Below the pieces are notes generated by a model. The model made no database searches, was not told the origin of the DNA, and saw only the letters and a list, made by a program, of their open reading frames with translations. Below, piece after piece: positions 28,999-38,300 of a DNA stretch of 64,000 nucleotides. Positions within the stretch are counted from its first letter, which is position 1, and each line of letters starts with the position of its first letter. This DNA comes from Acidovorax sp. SUPP3334. GTDB lineage: Bacteria; Pseudomonadota; Gammaproteobacteria; Burkholderiales; Burkholderiaceae_C. The stretch spans positions 124,001-188,000 of the forward strand of contig NZ_BQXQ01000001.1 in NCBI RefSeq assembly GCF_030159055.1, given 5' to 3'. A program made the translations under genes and the position numbers.

Positions 28999-30219
28999 AT
29001 GTCGCAATCCGCCGGGCTGGGGGGAGACCACCGCGTTCGCCTGCTGCAGGGATCGCAAGAACTGTTCGCCGCGCTGGTGGAGGACATGGATGCCGCGCTG
29101 TCCGACATCCAGTTCGAGACCTACATCTTCGACTGCACCGGCACTGGTGCCGTCATTGCCGAGGCCCTGGTGCGCGCGGCGGAACGCGGCGTTCGCGTGC
29201 ACCTGGTGGTGGACGGCGTGGGTACCGGCTCGCTGCCCGGCCCCTGGCCCGAGCGCTTCGAGGCCGCTGGGGTGCAGATGCAGGTGTATTCGCCGGTCGG
29301 GCGGCTGGGCCTGCTGCTGCCGCGCCGCTGGCGCCGCCTGCACCGCAAGCTCTGCGTGGTCGATGGCTGCGTGCTGTATTGCGGCGGCATCAACGTGCTG
29401 GACGACCTGCACGACCCCAACCACGGCGTTCTGGAGGCGCCGCGCTTCGACTTCGCGGTGCGGGTCGAGGGGCGGCTGGTGGAGCAGGCCAACGAGGCCA
29501 TGGAGCAGATCTGGTGGCGCCTGAAAGCCGTGCGCGATGCGCGCCGCTACCGCCTGGCCGATGCGCTGCGCGATCTTCGGGCCGCCAGCAGCGCACGGCG
29601 CGCGCAGCAACGCACGGCCGAGGCAGGCCTCGGCATGCGCGCGGCGCTGCTGCTGCGCGACAACCTGCGCAACCGCAGCCGCATCGAGCGCGCCTACCGC
29701 CGCGCCATCGGCAATGCGCGGCACGAGATCATCATCGCCAACGCGTATTTCGTGCCCGGCGGCAAGCTGCGCCGCGCGCTGGTGCTGGCCGCGCGCCGCG
29801 GCGTGCGCGTGCGCCTGCTGCTGCAGGGCCGCTACGAATATTTCATGCAGTACCACGCGGCCCGGCCCGTGTACGGCGCGCTGCTCAAGGCCGGCGTGGA
29901 GATCCACGAATACTCGCCCAGCTTCCTGCACGCCAAGGTGGCTGTGGTGGATGCACTGGGCGAACACCCCTGGGCCACGGTGGGCTCGTCCAACCTCGAT
30001 CCGCTGTCGCTCTTGCTGGCGCGCGAGGCCAACGTGGTGATCGAGGACGCGGGCTTCGCCGCCGACCTGCGCGAACGCCTGGTGCATGCCATGGAGCACG
30101 CCGGCCAGCGCATGGACCCGCGCGCCTATGCCGAGCGCCCCTGGCGCCAGCGCGCGCTGGACCGCATCGCGTTCGCCACCATGCGGGCCGCGCTCTGGGT
30201 GACCGGCAACCGCTACTGA
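28999..30219 (+). CDS. clsB: Cardiolipin synthase B (phospholipase D family)
   Basis: 406 aa with two HKD motifs: HRKLCVVDGCVLYCGGINV (about 115) and HAKVAVVDALGEHPWATVGSSNLD (about 312), plus IIANAYFVPGGKLRRAL before the second. This is the ClsB/PLD family pattern; it condenses phosphatidyl lipids into cardiolipin at the inner membrane. It forms an operon with the EEP gene upstream. Confidence 0.93.
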   Translation: MSQSAGLGGDHRVRLLQGSQELFAALVEDMDAALSDIQFETYIFDCTGTGAVIAEALVRAAERGVRVHLVVDGVGTGSLPGPWPERFEAAGVQMQVYSPVGRLGLLLPRRWRRLHRKLCVVDGCVLYCGGINVLDDLHDPNHGVLEAPRFDFAVRVEGRLVEQANEAMEQIWWRLKAVRDARRYRLADALRDLRAASSARRAQQRTAEAGLGMRAALLLRDNLRNRSRIERAYRRAIGNARHEIIIANAYFVPGGKLRRALVLAARRGVRVRLLLQGRYEYFMQYHAARPVYGALLKAGVEIHEYSPSFLHAKVAVVDALGEHPWATVGSSNLDPLSLLLAREANVVIEDAGFAADLRERLVHAMEHAGQRMDPRAYAERPWRQRALDRIAFATMRAALWVTGNRY

Positions 30220-30239
30220 GCTGGCGCAGCTTCGGGGTG

Positions 30240-30296
30240 TTGCTATTGTTTTGATAGCTATGCTCCCTAGGGGAATATGTGCTGGAGGCCAAAAAC
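30240..30296 (+). repeat. Dispersed palindromic element, copy 3
   Basis: TTGCTATTGTTTTGATAGC, a 19-nt spacer, then GTGCTGGAGGCCAAAAAC. It is one of the clearest copies and lies between clsB and folE. Confidence 0.8.
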
Positions 30297-30339
30297 ACTC
30301 AGCAAGCCAGGGCGGGCATTCGCTGGTACGATGCCGCCC

Positions 30340-31065
30340 ATGTTCAGACAACTCGCCGCCGACTCGAACGACGCGCCGCCCGAAGAGGGCACGCCCGTTT
30401 CCACCAAAATCCGCGAACGGCTGGCCGCGGCACGCAAGCGCTTCAATGCGAACGACAACATCGCCGAGTTCATCGAACCCGGCGAGCTGGAGCAGCTGCT
30501 CGACGAGGTCGAAGCCAAGATGCAGGGCGTGCTCGACAGCCTGGTCATCGACACCGCCACCGACCACAACACCCAGAACACCGCGCGGCGCGTCGCCAAG
30601 ATGTACCTCAACGAGGTCTTCAAGGGCCGCTACGCGCAGCAGCCGGCGATCACCGAGTTTCCGAACGCCGAGCACCTGAACGAGCTGATGATCGTCGGCC
30701 CGATCACCGTGCGCAGCGCCTGCAGCCACCACTTCTGCCCCGTGATGGGCAAGATCTGGATCGGCGTGCTGCCCAACGAGCACACCAACGTCATCGGCCT
30801 GTCGAAATACGCGCGGCTGGTGGACTGGGTCATGGGCCGCCCCCAGATCCAGGAAGAGGCCGTGGTGCAGCTGGCCGACCTCATCATGGAAAAGACCCAG
30901 CCCGACGGCCTGGCGATCGTGATGGAGGCCAGCCACTTCTGCATGTCCTGGCGCGGTGTGCGCGATATGGACAGCAAGATGCTCAACTCCGTGATGCGCG
31001 GCGTGTTCCTCAAGGACCCCGCGCTGCGCCGCGAATTCCTGTCGCTCATTCCCGGAAGGAACTGA
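30340..31065 (+). CDS. folE: GTP cyclohydrolase I FolE
   Basis: 241 aa. Zinc and active-site features are present: VRSACSHHFCPVMGKIWIGV and MEASHFCMSWRGVRD, with IGLSKYARLVDWVMGRPQIQE. It converts GTP to dihydroneopterin triphosphate, the first step of folate synthesis. The N-terminus is variable in the family; the ATG at 30340 (MFRQLAAD) is one option, and an ATG at 30331 would add three residues. The next gene begins 1 bp after the stop. Confidence 0.95.
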   Translation: MFRQLAADSNDAPPEEGTPVSTKIRERLAAARKRFNANDNIAEFIEPGELEQLLDEVEAKMQGVLDSLVIDTATDHNTQNTARRVAKMYLNEVFKGRYAQQPAITEFPNAEHLNELMIVGPITVRSACSHHFCPVMGKIWIGVLPNEHTNVIGLSKYARLVDWVMGRPQIQEEAVVQLADLIMEKTQPDGLAIVMEASHFCMSWRGVRDMDSKMLNSVMRGVFLKDPALRREFLSLIPGRN

Positions 31066-31066
31066 C

Positions 31067-31489
31067 ATGCTCGTTCGCCTGCTTTATGCCAGCCGTGCCG
31101 TGGACCCGTCTCCCGATGCGATCGAAGCCATCCTCAGCCAGTCGCGCCAGCACAACCCGACCTGCGGCATCACCGGCGTGCTCTGCTACGGCGGGGGCGT
31201 GTTCCTGCAGGCGATCGAAGGCGGCCGCTCCGCCGTGAGCGACCTCTACGGCCACATCCAGAAAGACCCGCGCCACAAGGATGTGGAGCTGCTGCACTTC
31301 GAGGAAATCCAGGAGCGGCGCTTCGGCGGCTGGACCATGGGCCAGGTCAACCTCACCCGGGTCAACCATTCGATCTTGCTCAAATACTCCGAAAAGCCCG
31401 AGCTCGACCCGTATTCGGTGTCGGGCCGCGTGTCGTTCGCGCTGCTGGAAGAGCTGATGGCGACTGCGTCCATCATCGGCCGCGCCTAG
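31067..31489 (+). CDS. BLUF-domain blue-light photoreceptor
   Basis: 140 aa, a stand-alone short BLUF protein that binds FAD. The key residues of the photocycle are all present: Tyr7 (LLYASR), Asn30 (QHNPTCGITG), Gln48 (FLQAIEG), Trp89 and Met91 (GWTMGQV). The spacing closely follows that of AppA (Tyr21, Asn45, Gln63, Trp104, Met106). The C-terminal ~45 residues (ILLKYSEKPELDPYSVSGRV...) form the cap helices. It should respond to blue light and act through protein-protein contact. It directly follows folE and is probably translated with it. Confidence 0.93.
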   Translation: MLVRLLYASRAVDPSPDAIEAILSQSRQHNPTCGITGVLCYGGGVFLQAIEGGRSAVSDLYGHIQKDPRHKDVELLHFEEIQERRFGGWTMGQVNLTRVNHSILLKYSEKPELDPYSVSGRVSFALLEELMATASIIGRA

Positions 31490-31535
31490 CATCGCCAGCG
31501 CCGCCCTCGTCCCTTTCTCGCCCGTTCCGCGCCCC

Positions 31536-31570
31536 GAGGCCGCAGGCACCATGCGCTGCGGCCTCTTGCA
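31536..31570 (+). terminator. Hairpin after the BLUF gene
   Basis: GAGGCCGCAG and CTGCGGCCTC form a perfect 10-bp stem around a 10-nt loop. The following T tract is weak (TTGCATTC), so termination is probable but not certain. Confidence 0.55.
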
Positions 31571-31627
31571 TTCGGGCCGTCCCATCCGTTCTTTCTTCGT
31601 TCGTTCCTTCCTGCTTCTTTCGGCGCC

Positions 31628-32363
31628 GTGACCCTCAACGCTTTCGCGCTCATCCTGTTGGCCGGCCTCATCCATGCCTGCTGGAACATCGCGGCCAAGA
31701 AGGCCGGCGGCGATTCACGCTTCGCCTGCTTCACCTCGGTGCTGATGATGGTGCTTTGGGCGCCGCTGGGCTGGTGGCTCGGGCCCGCTGCTGTCCTCGT
31801 TCGTCGCGATCACCTTCCTGGGCGAGCGGATTTCCTGGCTGGGGGGCTTGGGCATCGCGGGCGTGGTGGGCAGGGTTTTCCTGATCGCGGGCGGCCCGGC
31901 GCTGCTGCGCGCCGCGCACGATCCGGCGGCGCGGCACAGGTTGCACGCGGGCATGCGCTACGGCGTGCTCACCGGTGCCTTCATCGCCAGCTACACCGTG
32001 GTGGACGGCTATGCGGTCAAGGTGCTTCGCATGTCGCCGATCCTGGTGGACGACATGGGCAACTTCGTGCGCGTGGCCATGCTGGCGCCCTTCGTGCTGC
32101 GCGATCTGCCGGCCGCGCGGGTGCTGTGGCGCGTGCAATGGCGGTTCGCCCTGCTGGTGGCGCTGGTGAGCCCGGTTGCCTACGTGCTGGTGCTCTACGC
32201 CATGCAGGAGGCGCCACTGTCGCACGTGGCACCGGCGCGCGAGGTGTCGATGCTGTTCGCCGCGCTCATCGGCGGGCACCTGCTGGGCGAGGGCGACCGC
32301 GCGGCGCGCATCGCGGGCGCCGCGCTGATCGCTGCGGGCGTGACCGCTCTCGCGCTGGGCTAG
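31628..32363 (+). pseudogene. DMT/EamA transporter with internal deletion and frameshift
   Basis: The N-terminus (LNAFALILLAGLIHACWNIAAKKAGG ... APLGWWLG) is in one frame. The rest (GPLLSSFVAITFLGERISW, AYVLVLYAMQEAPLSHVAP, FAALIGGHLLGEGD and a final helix) is in another. The two frames meet near 31785 within the sequence CTCGGGCCCGCTG. Family members have two EamA repeats and about 290-300 residues; here the middle of the first repeat (roughly 70 residues) is missing, and the junction also shifts the frame. It is therefore most likely non-functional. Alternative: an assembly error, though loss of ~200 bp is hard to explain that way. Confidence 0.75.
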
Positions 32364-32370
32364 CTTCGGC

Positions 32371-33279
32371 ATGAACACGCCGAATGCCCTGCTGCCGCCA
32401 ACGGTGGCGCCAGTGCTGCCGATGCTGATCGGCTGCGACTTTTCGAGCAGCCCGAGCCGGGCCAAGCCCATCGTGCTCGCCACCGGCCAGTTGGCCGGAT
32501 CGCGCGTCGTGCTGACGGGGCTGGAGCGCTTCGACACGCTGGCCGGCTTCGGCCAATGGCTGGCCGGGCCGCGCGCCTGGGTGGGCGGCTTCGACCTGCC
32601 GTTCGGGCTGCCGCGCGAACTGCTGTCGCACCTGAACTGGCCGCTCACTTGGCAGGCCAGCATTCACCACTACCGCAGCCTGAGCCGCGCGCAGATCCGC
32701 GACACCTTCGCGGCGTTCTGCGACGCGCGGCCGGTGGGGGCGAAGTTCGCGCACCGCGCCACCGACGGCTCGGCGGGCTCCAGCCCGTCGATGAAATGGG
32801 TCAACCCACCCGTCGCCTACATGCTGCACGCGGGCGTTCCGCTGCTGCTGGATGCCGGCGTGCACCTGCCCGGCCTGCACGATGGCGATCCGGGCCGCGT
32901 GGCGCTGGAGGCCTATCCCGGCCTGCTGGCCCGCGAGATCCTGGCCCGGCGCAGCTACAAGAGCGACGACCGTGCCAAGCAGACGCCCGATCGCCTCATC
33001 GCCCGCAAGGACCTGGTCACCGCGCTGGAGAACGGCGCCACCCGGCTGGGACTGCGCCTCAAGCTCACGCACGCGCAGCGCGACGCGCTGGTGGACGACG
33101 CCAGCGGCGACCGGCTGGACGCCGTGCTGTGCCTGGTGCAGGCTGCCTGGGCGCTGCAGCGCCACCAGCAAGGCGACGTGCTGTATGGGCTGCCGCCGGG
33201 CCTGGACCCGCTGGAGGGCTGGATTGTCTCGGCGCCCTGGCCCGAACGCGCTGCGGGCGCGCCCGCAGCGGCCCGGTGA
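32371..33279 (+). CDS. DUF429 protein (predicted RNase H-fold nuclease)
   Basis: 302 aa. The start of an RNase H-like fold is visible (LIGCDFSSSPSRAKPIVLATG, with the Asp in beta-1), then WVGGFDLPFGLPRELL with a second Asp, and DDASGDRLDAVLCLVQAAWAL with two acidic residues near the C-terminus. This pattern defines DUF429, a family of predicted nucleases with no established role. It is 7 bp downstream of the broken transporter. Confidence 0.8.
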   Translation: MNTPNALLPPTVAPVLPMLIGCDFSSSPSRAKPIVLATGQLAGSRVVLTGLERFDTLAGFGQWLAGPRAWVGGFDLPFGLPRELLSHLNWPLTWQASIHHYRSLSRAQIRDTFAAFCDARPVGAKFAHRATDGSAGSSPSMKWVNPPVAYMLHAGVPLLLDAGVHLPGLHDGDPGRVALEAYPGLLAREILARRSYKSDDRAKQTPDRLIARKDLVTALENGATRLGLRLKLTHAQRDALVDDASGDRLDAVLCLVQAAWALQRHQQGDVLYGLPPGLDPLEGWIVSAPWPERAAGAPAAAR

Positions 33280-33353
33280 ACGTGCTGGAAGGCGGCGGGG
33301 CCACAATGCAGCCAAAGCCCCTTCCAACCCCGCTTCGACCTTTTCTGATCGCC

Positions 33354-33617
33354 ATGACTTCGTTGCCCGACCGCCGCTCCGCCCGCCAGTTCGGGGCCCT
33401 TGCGCTGCACGGCTGCGCTGCGTTCGTGGCGGCCGCATGCCTTGCCGGCGCGGCCTGGTCGGCGCCGGCGCCCTGGTACTTCTGGCGCAGCAAGGTCGAT
33501 GGCAAACGCGTCTGCGCCCAGGTTTCGCCGGGCCCCGGCTGGGATCGCGACAGCACGCCCTACGACGGACCGGGCTGCGAGCCGCGCCGCCGGGTGTTCG
33601 TCATCCCGATGCGCTGA
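33354..33617 (+). CDS. Small predicted secreted protein
   Basis: 87 aa from the ATG at 33354 (MTSLPDRRSARQ), or 103 aa from an ATG at 33306. A hydrophobic segment (FVAAACLAGAAWSAPAPW) looks like a signal peptide or anchor, leaving a short Cys-containing mature part (VDGKRVCAQVSPGPGW ... GPGCEPRRRVFVIPMR). I do not recognise the family. Two Cys residues could form a disulfide. No functional partner nearby. Confidence 0.55.
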   Translation: MTSLPDRRSARQFGALALHGCAAFVAAACLAGAAWSAPAPWYFWRSKVDGKRVCAQVSPGPGWDRDSTPYDGPGCEPRRRVFVIPMR

Positions 33618-33641
33618 GCGCCATCGGCCGGCGCCAGGGCG

Positions 33642-34040
33642 CTACACGCCGGCCTGCTGGTGCCGCCATTCCTGGCTGCGCCCGCCGTAGCCGTATGCCG
33701 CGGCACGGGCATCGATCAGGTGGATGTAGCTCACCTCGTGCAGGCGCGGCAACAGGTCGGAGAACGCCGCGTGGACCTCGCGCAGGTAGCGCGCCTTCTC
33801 GGCCTTGGTGTTGGTTTCATCGGTGATGCTGATGTCCAGGTGGAATGTGCTCTGGCCCAGTTCCGCCAATGACGCGCCGCCGATGAACCACTGCTCGGCG
33901 GGGATGAATTGCACCGTGGTGGCGATGACGGGCAGCGCCTTGCCCAGCACGCGCTGGGTGATCTCGGCGACCGCATCGGTCGCGCGGCGGGCGAGGGCGG
34001 CATCGGCGGGGCCGCAGAGGTGGATGACGGTGTGGGGCAT
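33642..34040 (-). CDS. Tautomerase-family protein (4-oxalocrotonate tautomerase/MIF-like)
   Basis: 132 aa. It begins MPHTVIHL, so Pro2 would be the N-terminal catalytic base after Met removal, and continues ALARRATDAVAEITQRVLGKALPVIATTVQFIPAEQWFIGG, a typical tautomerase layout. The substrate is unknown. It is transcribed away from the LysR gene, which probably regulates it. The ATG at 34040 is chosen because it creates the conserved MP start. Confidence 0.82.
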   Translation of the reverse strand: MPHTVIHLCGPADAALARRATDAVAEITQRVLGKALPVIATTVQFIPAEQWFIGGASLAELGQSTFHLDISITDETNTKAEKARYLREVHAAFSDLLPRLHEVSYIHLIDARAAAYGYGGRSQEWRHQQAGV

Positions 34041-34120
34041 GGTGCGTTCCTCGGTGGTGGGTTGCGAATGCCTTGATTCTTGGCGGGCTTCATCCTTTTG
34101 AAAAGCGGGATATACGGATA

Positions 34121-34147
34121 CCATCCATCGGTTTACCCGGTGGATGG
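34121..34147. promoter_or_regulatory. Candidate LysR operator between tautomerase and LysR genes
   Basis: CCATCCA and TGGATGG form a 7-bp inverted repeat with a 13-nt spacer, centred between the divergent genes and ending 10 bp before the LysR ATG. The size fits a LysR-type operator. Confidence 0.45.
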
Positions 34148-34157
34148 ATCGGCCGCC

Positions 34158-35042
34158 ATGAACACCTTCCCCCTCGACCAGCTTCGCACCTTCGCCGCCG
34201 TGATCGACGCCGGCAGCCTCACGGCCGGCGCACCCCGGGTGTTTCTGTCGCAGTCCGCCGTCAGCGAGCAACTGCGCAAGCTGGAGGAGCAGGCCGGGCA
34301 GTCCTTGCTGCTGCGCTCCAAGGCCGGTGTGCAGCCCACGGCGGCCGGCGAACGGCTGCTGGGCCATGCGCGCAAGCTGCTCGCGCTCAGCGAAGAGGCC
34401 TGGCGCGATCTGCATGGCGTGGCGCTGCAGGGCACGCTGCGCCTGGGCATCACCGATTACTTTCGCCCCGCCGAACTGGCCGGCCTTCTGGCGCGCATGG
34501 AAGCGCAGTACCCGCTGGTGCGGCTGCAGGTCACCGTGCAGAAAAGCGGCCTGGTCGAAGCGGGCTATACCGGCGGTGAATTCGATGTGGCGGTGACCAT
34601 GGCCTTGCCTGCCACGCGCGCGGCAGTCGGCGCGGCCCGTGCACACCCTGCCGCCAAGGCCTCGTTGCTGCGGCAGGAGGCGCTGCACTGGATGGCCGCG
34701 CCCGGCCTGTCCCGCGCGCGGGGCGAGCCGCTGCGCCTGCTGGCCTTGCCCGACAGCTGCTCGCTGCACCAGTTCACCGTGGCCTTGCTGCAGCGCCGCC
34801 GCGTGCCCTACAGCATCGCGCTGCTGGCCTCGGGCGTGGCGGGGCTGCAGTCGGCGCTGGCGGCGGGCCTGGGCGTGGCATGCCTCAATGCTTCGGCACT
34901 GTGCGCCGGCGTGCGGATGCTGCCCGCGCCCCACGGCTTGCCGGCCTTGCCGCAGGCGGGCTTTTATCTGCTGCCGCCGCGGGCCGGGGAGTCGGAGTTC
35001 GTGCGCGAAGCGCGCGGGGTGCTCGCGGCGGGTTTTGGCTAG
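34158..35042 (+). CDS. LysR-family transcriptional regulator (island boundary gene)
   Basis: 294 aa. The N-terminal winged helix-turn-helix is LRTFAAVIDAGSLTAGAPRV followed by FLSQSAVSEQLRKLEEQAGQ, and the effector domain follows (GTLRLGITDYFRPAELAGLL ...). The usual AA in the HTH is replaced by GA-P, a mild deviation. The last 50 bp of the gene occur again at 44699-44748, in the same frame with their own stop (ending GFA instead of GFG). The gene 3' end is therefore the left border of the accessory island. Confidence 0.88.
   Translation: MNTFPLDQLRTFAAVIDAGSLTAGAPRVFLSQSAVSEQLRKLEEQAGQSLLLRSKAGVQPTAAGERLLGHARKLLALSEEAWRDLHGVALQGTLRLGITDYFRPAELAGLLARMEAQYPLVRLQVTVQKSGLVEAGYTGGEFDVAVTMALPATRAAVGAARAHPAAKASLLRQEALHWMAAPGLSRARGEPLRLLALPDSCSLHQFTVALLQRRRVPYSIALLASGVAGLQSALAAGLGVACLNASALCAGVRMLPAPHGLPALPQAGFYLLPPRAGESEFVREARGVLAAGFG
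34986..35035. repeat. 50-bp direct repeat, left copy (LysR 3' end)
   Basis: Matches 44699-44748 with a single C/T mismatch at 35024. It encodes the last residues of the LysR protein (ESEFVREARGVLAAGF). Confidence 0.9.
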
Positions 35043-35366
35043 GAAACCGAGTTCATAGGGATTGCTATTAAAAAATAGCTGTGTGTCATTGATTGCTGCA
35101 ATTGCGTTGAAGATACCGTTTCATCCATTAGTGAAAAGCTACCCTGCTGGCAGATTTGATAGGCTAAAAACAATTTGTCACAGATGATTTCAATCGTTAT
35201 CGCTAGTATCCGCGGCAATAAAAAATTGCAACGACTCTGCATCTGCGGTTAGGGGCGGTAGTCAGCTCAGATTCGGCCGACGACGCTTTTCATGCGCATG
35301 GAGAGAGACTAAAGGATCTCAAATGCGTACGACGGGAATCAACCGGACGGCCAGGGCCGTGCGGTA
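35043..35366. other. AT-rich non-coding start of the island
   Basis: This stretch is much richer in A/T than its surroundings. It contains palindromic element copy 4 and an ATG at 35323 with a strong ribosome site (AAAGGA, 6 nt before). That ATG opens a 25-codon frame reading like the start of a signal peptide (RYWVCLALLI) but stopping at 35398 (TAA). This may be the original N-terminus of the large surface protein, now out of frame. Confidence 0.5.
35062..35111 (+). repeat. Dispersed palindromic element, copy 4 (degenerate)
   Basis: TTGCTATTAAAAAATAGCTG, then a weakened right half (GATTGCTGCAATTGCG). It lies 20 bp after the LysR stop. Confidence 0.5.
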
Positions 35367-38300
35367 TTGGGTGTGCTTGGCTTTACTCATAAGACGGTAA
35401 CTTGCCGAGCACGCCAAGACAAGAAAGCCAGCATTCATGCGGTTTTCGAGGCGATCAATGTTCCCCAAGTTACTGACTTCTCAGTAATTTGGGCGTGTAC
35501 AGGTTTCTCCTGGGCGGGCGCTGCCAGTGGCGTGGCATGGCTTCAGAATCAGGTTCAGACGACGGGCCAGTTGGCAAGTGCTTCCGGTTCCGCTACCGCA
35601 TTACAAAGTCAGTGTGAAGCTGCCCGTACGCTGCTGGAATTTTCAGATACATCCAGGGCTGCCTCGCTGACGGCCGCGTTGGATGCAGTGCCATTGGCCG
35701 AGACTGCGACGGAAGTGCTGGCATGCACTCAGTGGCTGCAGCAGCAGCAAACCCAGATTCCTAGGACCCCTGAGCTTCAAGGTCGGCGTGCAGCCTCCGG
35801 CGGATTCGCCACATACGACAGCCTCAGCGGTACAAATACGTTAGATACGGGCTGGGCCCTGCAAGCCTTGGCCACGCCGTGGAGCGCGAGTCAGGCCGAG
35901 CCCACCCTGGCTTGGCTATTGAGGCAACAGGCTACCAATGGCAGCTTTACCGTGGGTGGCAGTAGTGATTTATTGAGCACGGCCCTCGTGTTGCGTGGCC
36001 TTCTAGAACACCGTCAACGTTCCGCTATCGCAGCAGCCATTGCCGACAAAGCGGCCACTTACCTGTTGGGTCAAGCCGACCCTGGCGGGCATTGGAGATC
36101 CGATGCTGGCTTAACCGCACTCGTTTACGAAGCCGTCCACCCTTACAGCGGTGCTCTGCCGGCCATGGGCCCCTCCGTAAGGGACTGGCTACTGGCAGCG
36201 CAGGAGCCCAGCGGGGCTTGGGGGAGCAATGACCCCTGGGCCACGGCGCTGGCCCTGCGCGCTCTCGTATTGACGGAGCGTCCTGCCATCAATCCCGTCC
36301 AGTCTGCGCTGCGTGTGCAGTTCGTGGACGCCCGCAATGGCAGACCTATCCCCGCAGTACAGTTCACAGGTCCGGGAAGCAGCGGTATCCTTGGATTGAG
36401 CGACGATTCTGGCCGGATTCTTCTGACAGGACTGACCCCTGGCGCCTACACCCTGACCGGCAGTGCCCCAAGCTACAGCACCGTCCAAACATCCGTAACG
36501 TTGCGCGCAGGCCTTGTGACGGACCTGGGTATCCTGCAGATGCTGGTGTCTGGCAGCAGCAGCACCGCAGTCATCAGCGGGAGCATCAAAGACAGTTCCA
36601 GCGGCGTTCCCTTGAGTGCAGTGACCGTCACGGTACCGGCCCAATCGCTGAGCGCCACCACCGACGCGGCAGGCCGTTATCTGATCAGCAATGTCGCACC
36701 CGGCAACGTCAGCGTCATCGCATCCAAAAATGGTTATTACGACGCCTCTGGCCAGGCGAACGCATTGGCTGGGCAGACCTTGGACTTCTCGCCCGGCCTG
36801 GTGGCCAGCCCGCCTGGAGGTTCGGGCGGCACCACCGATTGCCGCATCACCGGCCACGTCACCAACGCCGCCGACGCATCGCCCGTTGCCGGCGCCATCG
36901 TCGCTCTGAGCGGCGCTAATACCGGCACGACACTCACAAACGCCGATGGTGCATATGTGCTGGCCGGTCTGGTTTCGGGCGATGCACGCATCAGCGTCAG
37001 TCAGGCCGGTTACAGCTCTGCCGATGCCAACACCCGGCTCTCCTGCAGTTCACAAAGCAACACAGCGGTTCAGTATTCCCCCAGACTCTACGCAGGCAAC
37101 CAAAGTCCTCCAGAGGCCAACAGTGCCAGCCTCAGCGGCATCGTTGTGGACGCTCGCAACAACCAGCCCATTGCAGCGGCACAACTGTCCGCCACGACCA
37201 GCACCGGCATCGTGCGCACCCTTGCAAGCCACACCGATGGCCGATTCGAACTCGGCGGTTTGGACGGGTCCAGCGTGCAGCTCACCGTCACTGCCGCTGG
37301 CTATGAAGGCGTCACAGCCAGCTATTTGCTGCAGCCTGCGCAGAGTAGCGACCTGGGACAACTGCGCTTGCGCCCCCCGCAAACGGCAGCGCTGGCCGTG
37401 GACCTGCAGGTGCAAGCCGTCAGGCGCCACACCCTGCAGACCGACCCGCAGACGCTGCGCGTCCTCGGTGCGCTGCAGGTGCAGATACGCAACGCAGGCG
37501 CACAACCGGCCCCGGCGAACGTTCCAGTGCTTGCCTTCCTGGACATGGACGGCAACGGCGAATACAACCCTGGCACGGACGCTGTGCTCGGCCAGGCAAC
37601 GCTTTCTGCGGCGCTGGCTTCGGGACAATCCCAAACACTGGAAATCGCGGTGGCGGGCATGCTGCCTTTCCGGGATGCACCGATCCATGTCATCGTTGAT
37701 CCCGCAGGGTCCATCCCTGAGGGCAACAAGCTCAACAACGTGCGGTCCAGCGCGCAGGATGTGCTGTTCACTCCCTCGGCCGCAGCGTTCTCGCCCAAGC
37801 TCAAGTGGCACTGGGATGGGAGCAACTCGCCGTACCCGGATTACAACCAGGTCATGATGGCGCCCGTTGTCGGGCGCATCGTCGATACCAACGGCGATGG
37901 ACGCCTGGACGAGCAGGACATGCCTGCGGTGGCGTTCACATCATTCACGGCCTCGCAGGGGTACAACAACGCAGCGACGATCCGCGTGGTCGATGGCAAG
38001 ACCGGCGCGCACCTGCTGTCCATCCGTGACGACTCCATTTCCGCGATTGCCAATCTGGCGTTGGCGGATCTCGATGGTGACGGCAAGCCGGAAATCATCG
38101 CCATCACGCGGGACTACCGCGTCGTGGCCTTTCGCCACACCGGCGAGCGGTGGTGGGTTTCCGAGGTGGCCGTTGCCAGTTCCGGTTCTCCCCCGTGGGG
38201 AGCGCCATATGTAGCGGACATCGACCGAGACGGAAAGCCGGAAGTCATTTTCGGTCTCACTGTCCTGAACTTCGACGGCACCACCAAGTGGCGTGCCAAT

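Noticed and set aside
35323-35400. A 25-codon regulatory leader peptide
   Set aside because: It could be a leader, but the sequence reads as the start of a signal peptide and no attenuator structure follows; a broken N-terminus is more likely.
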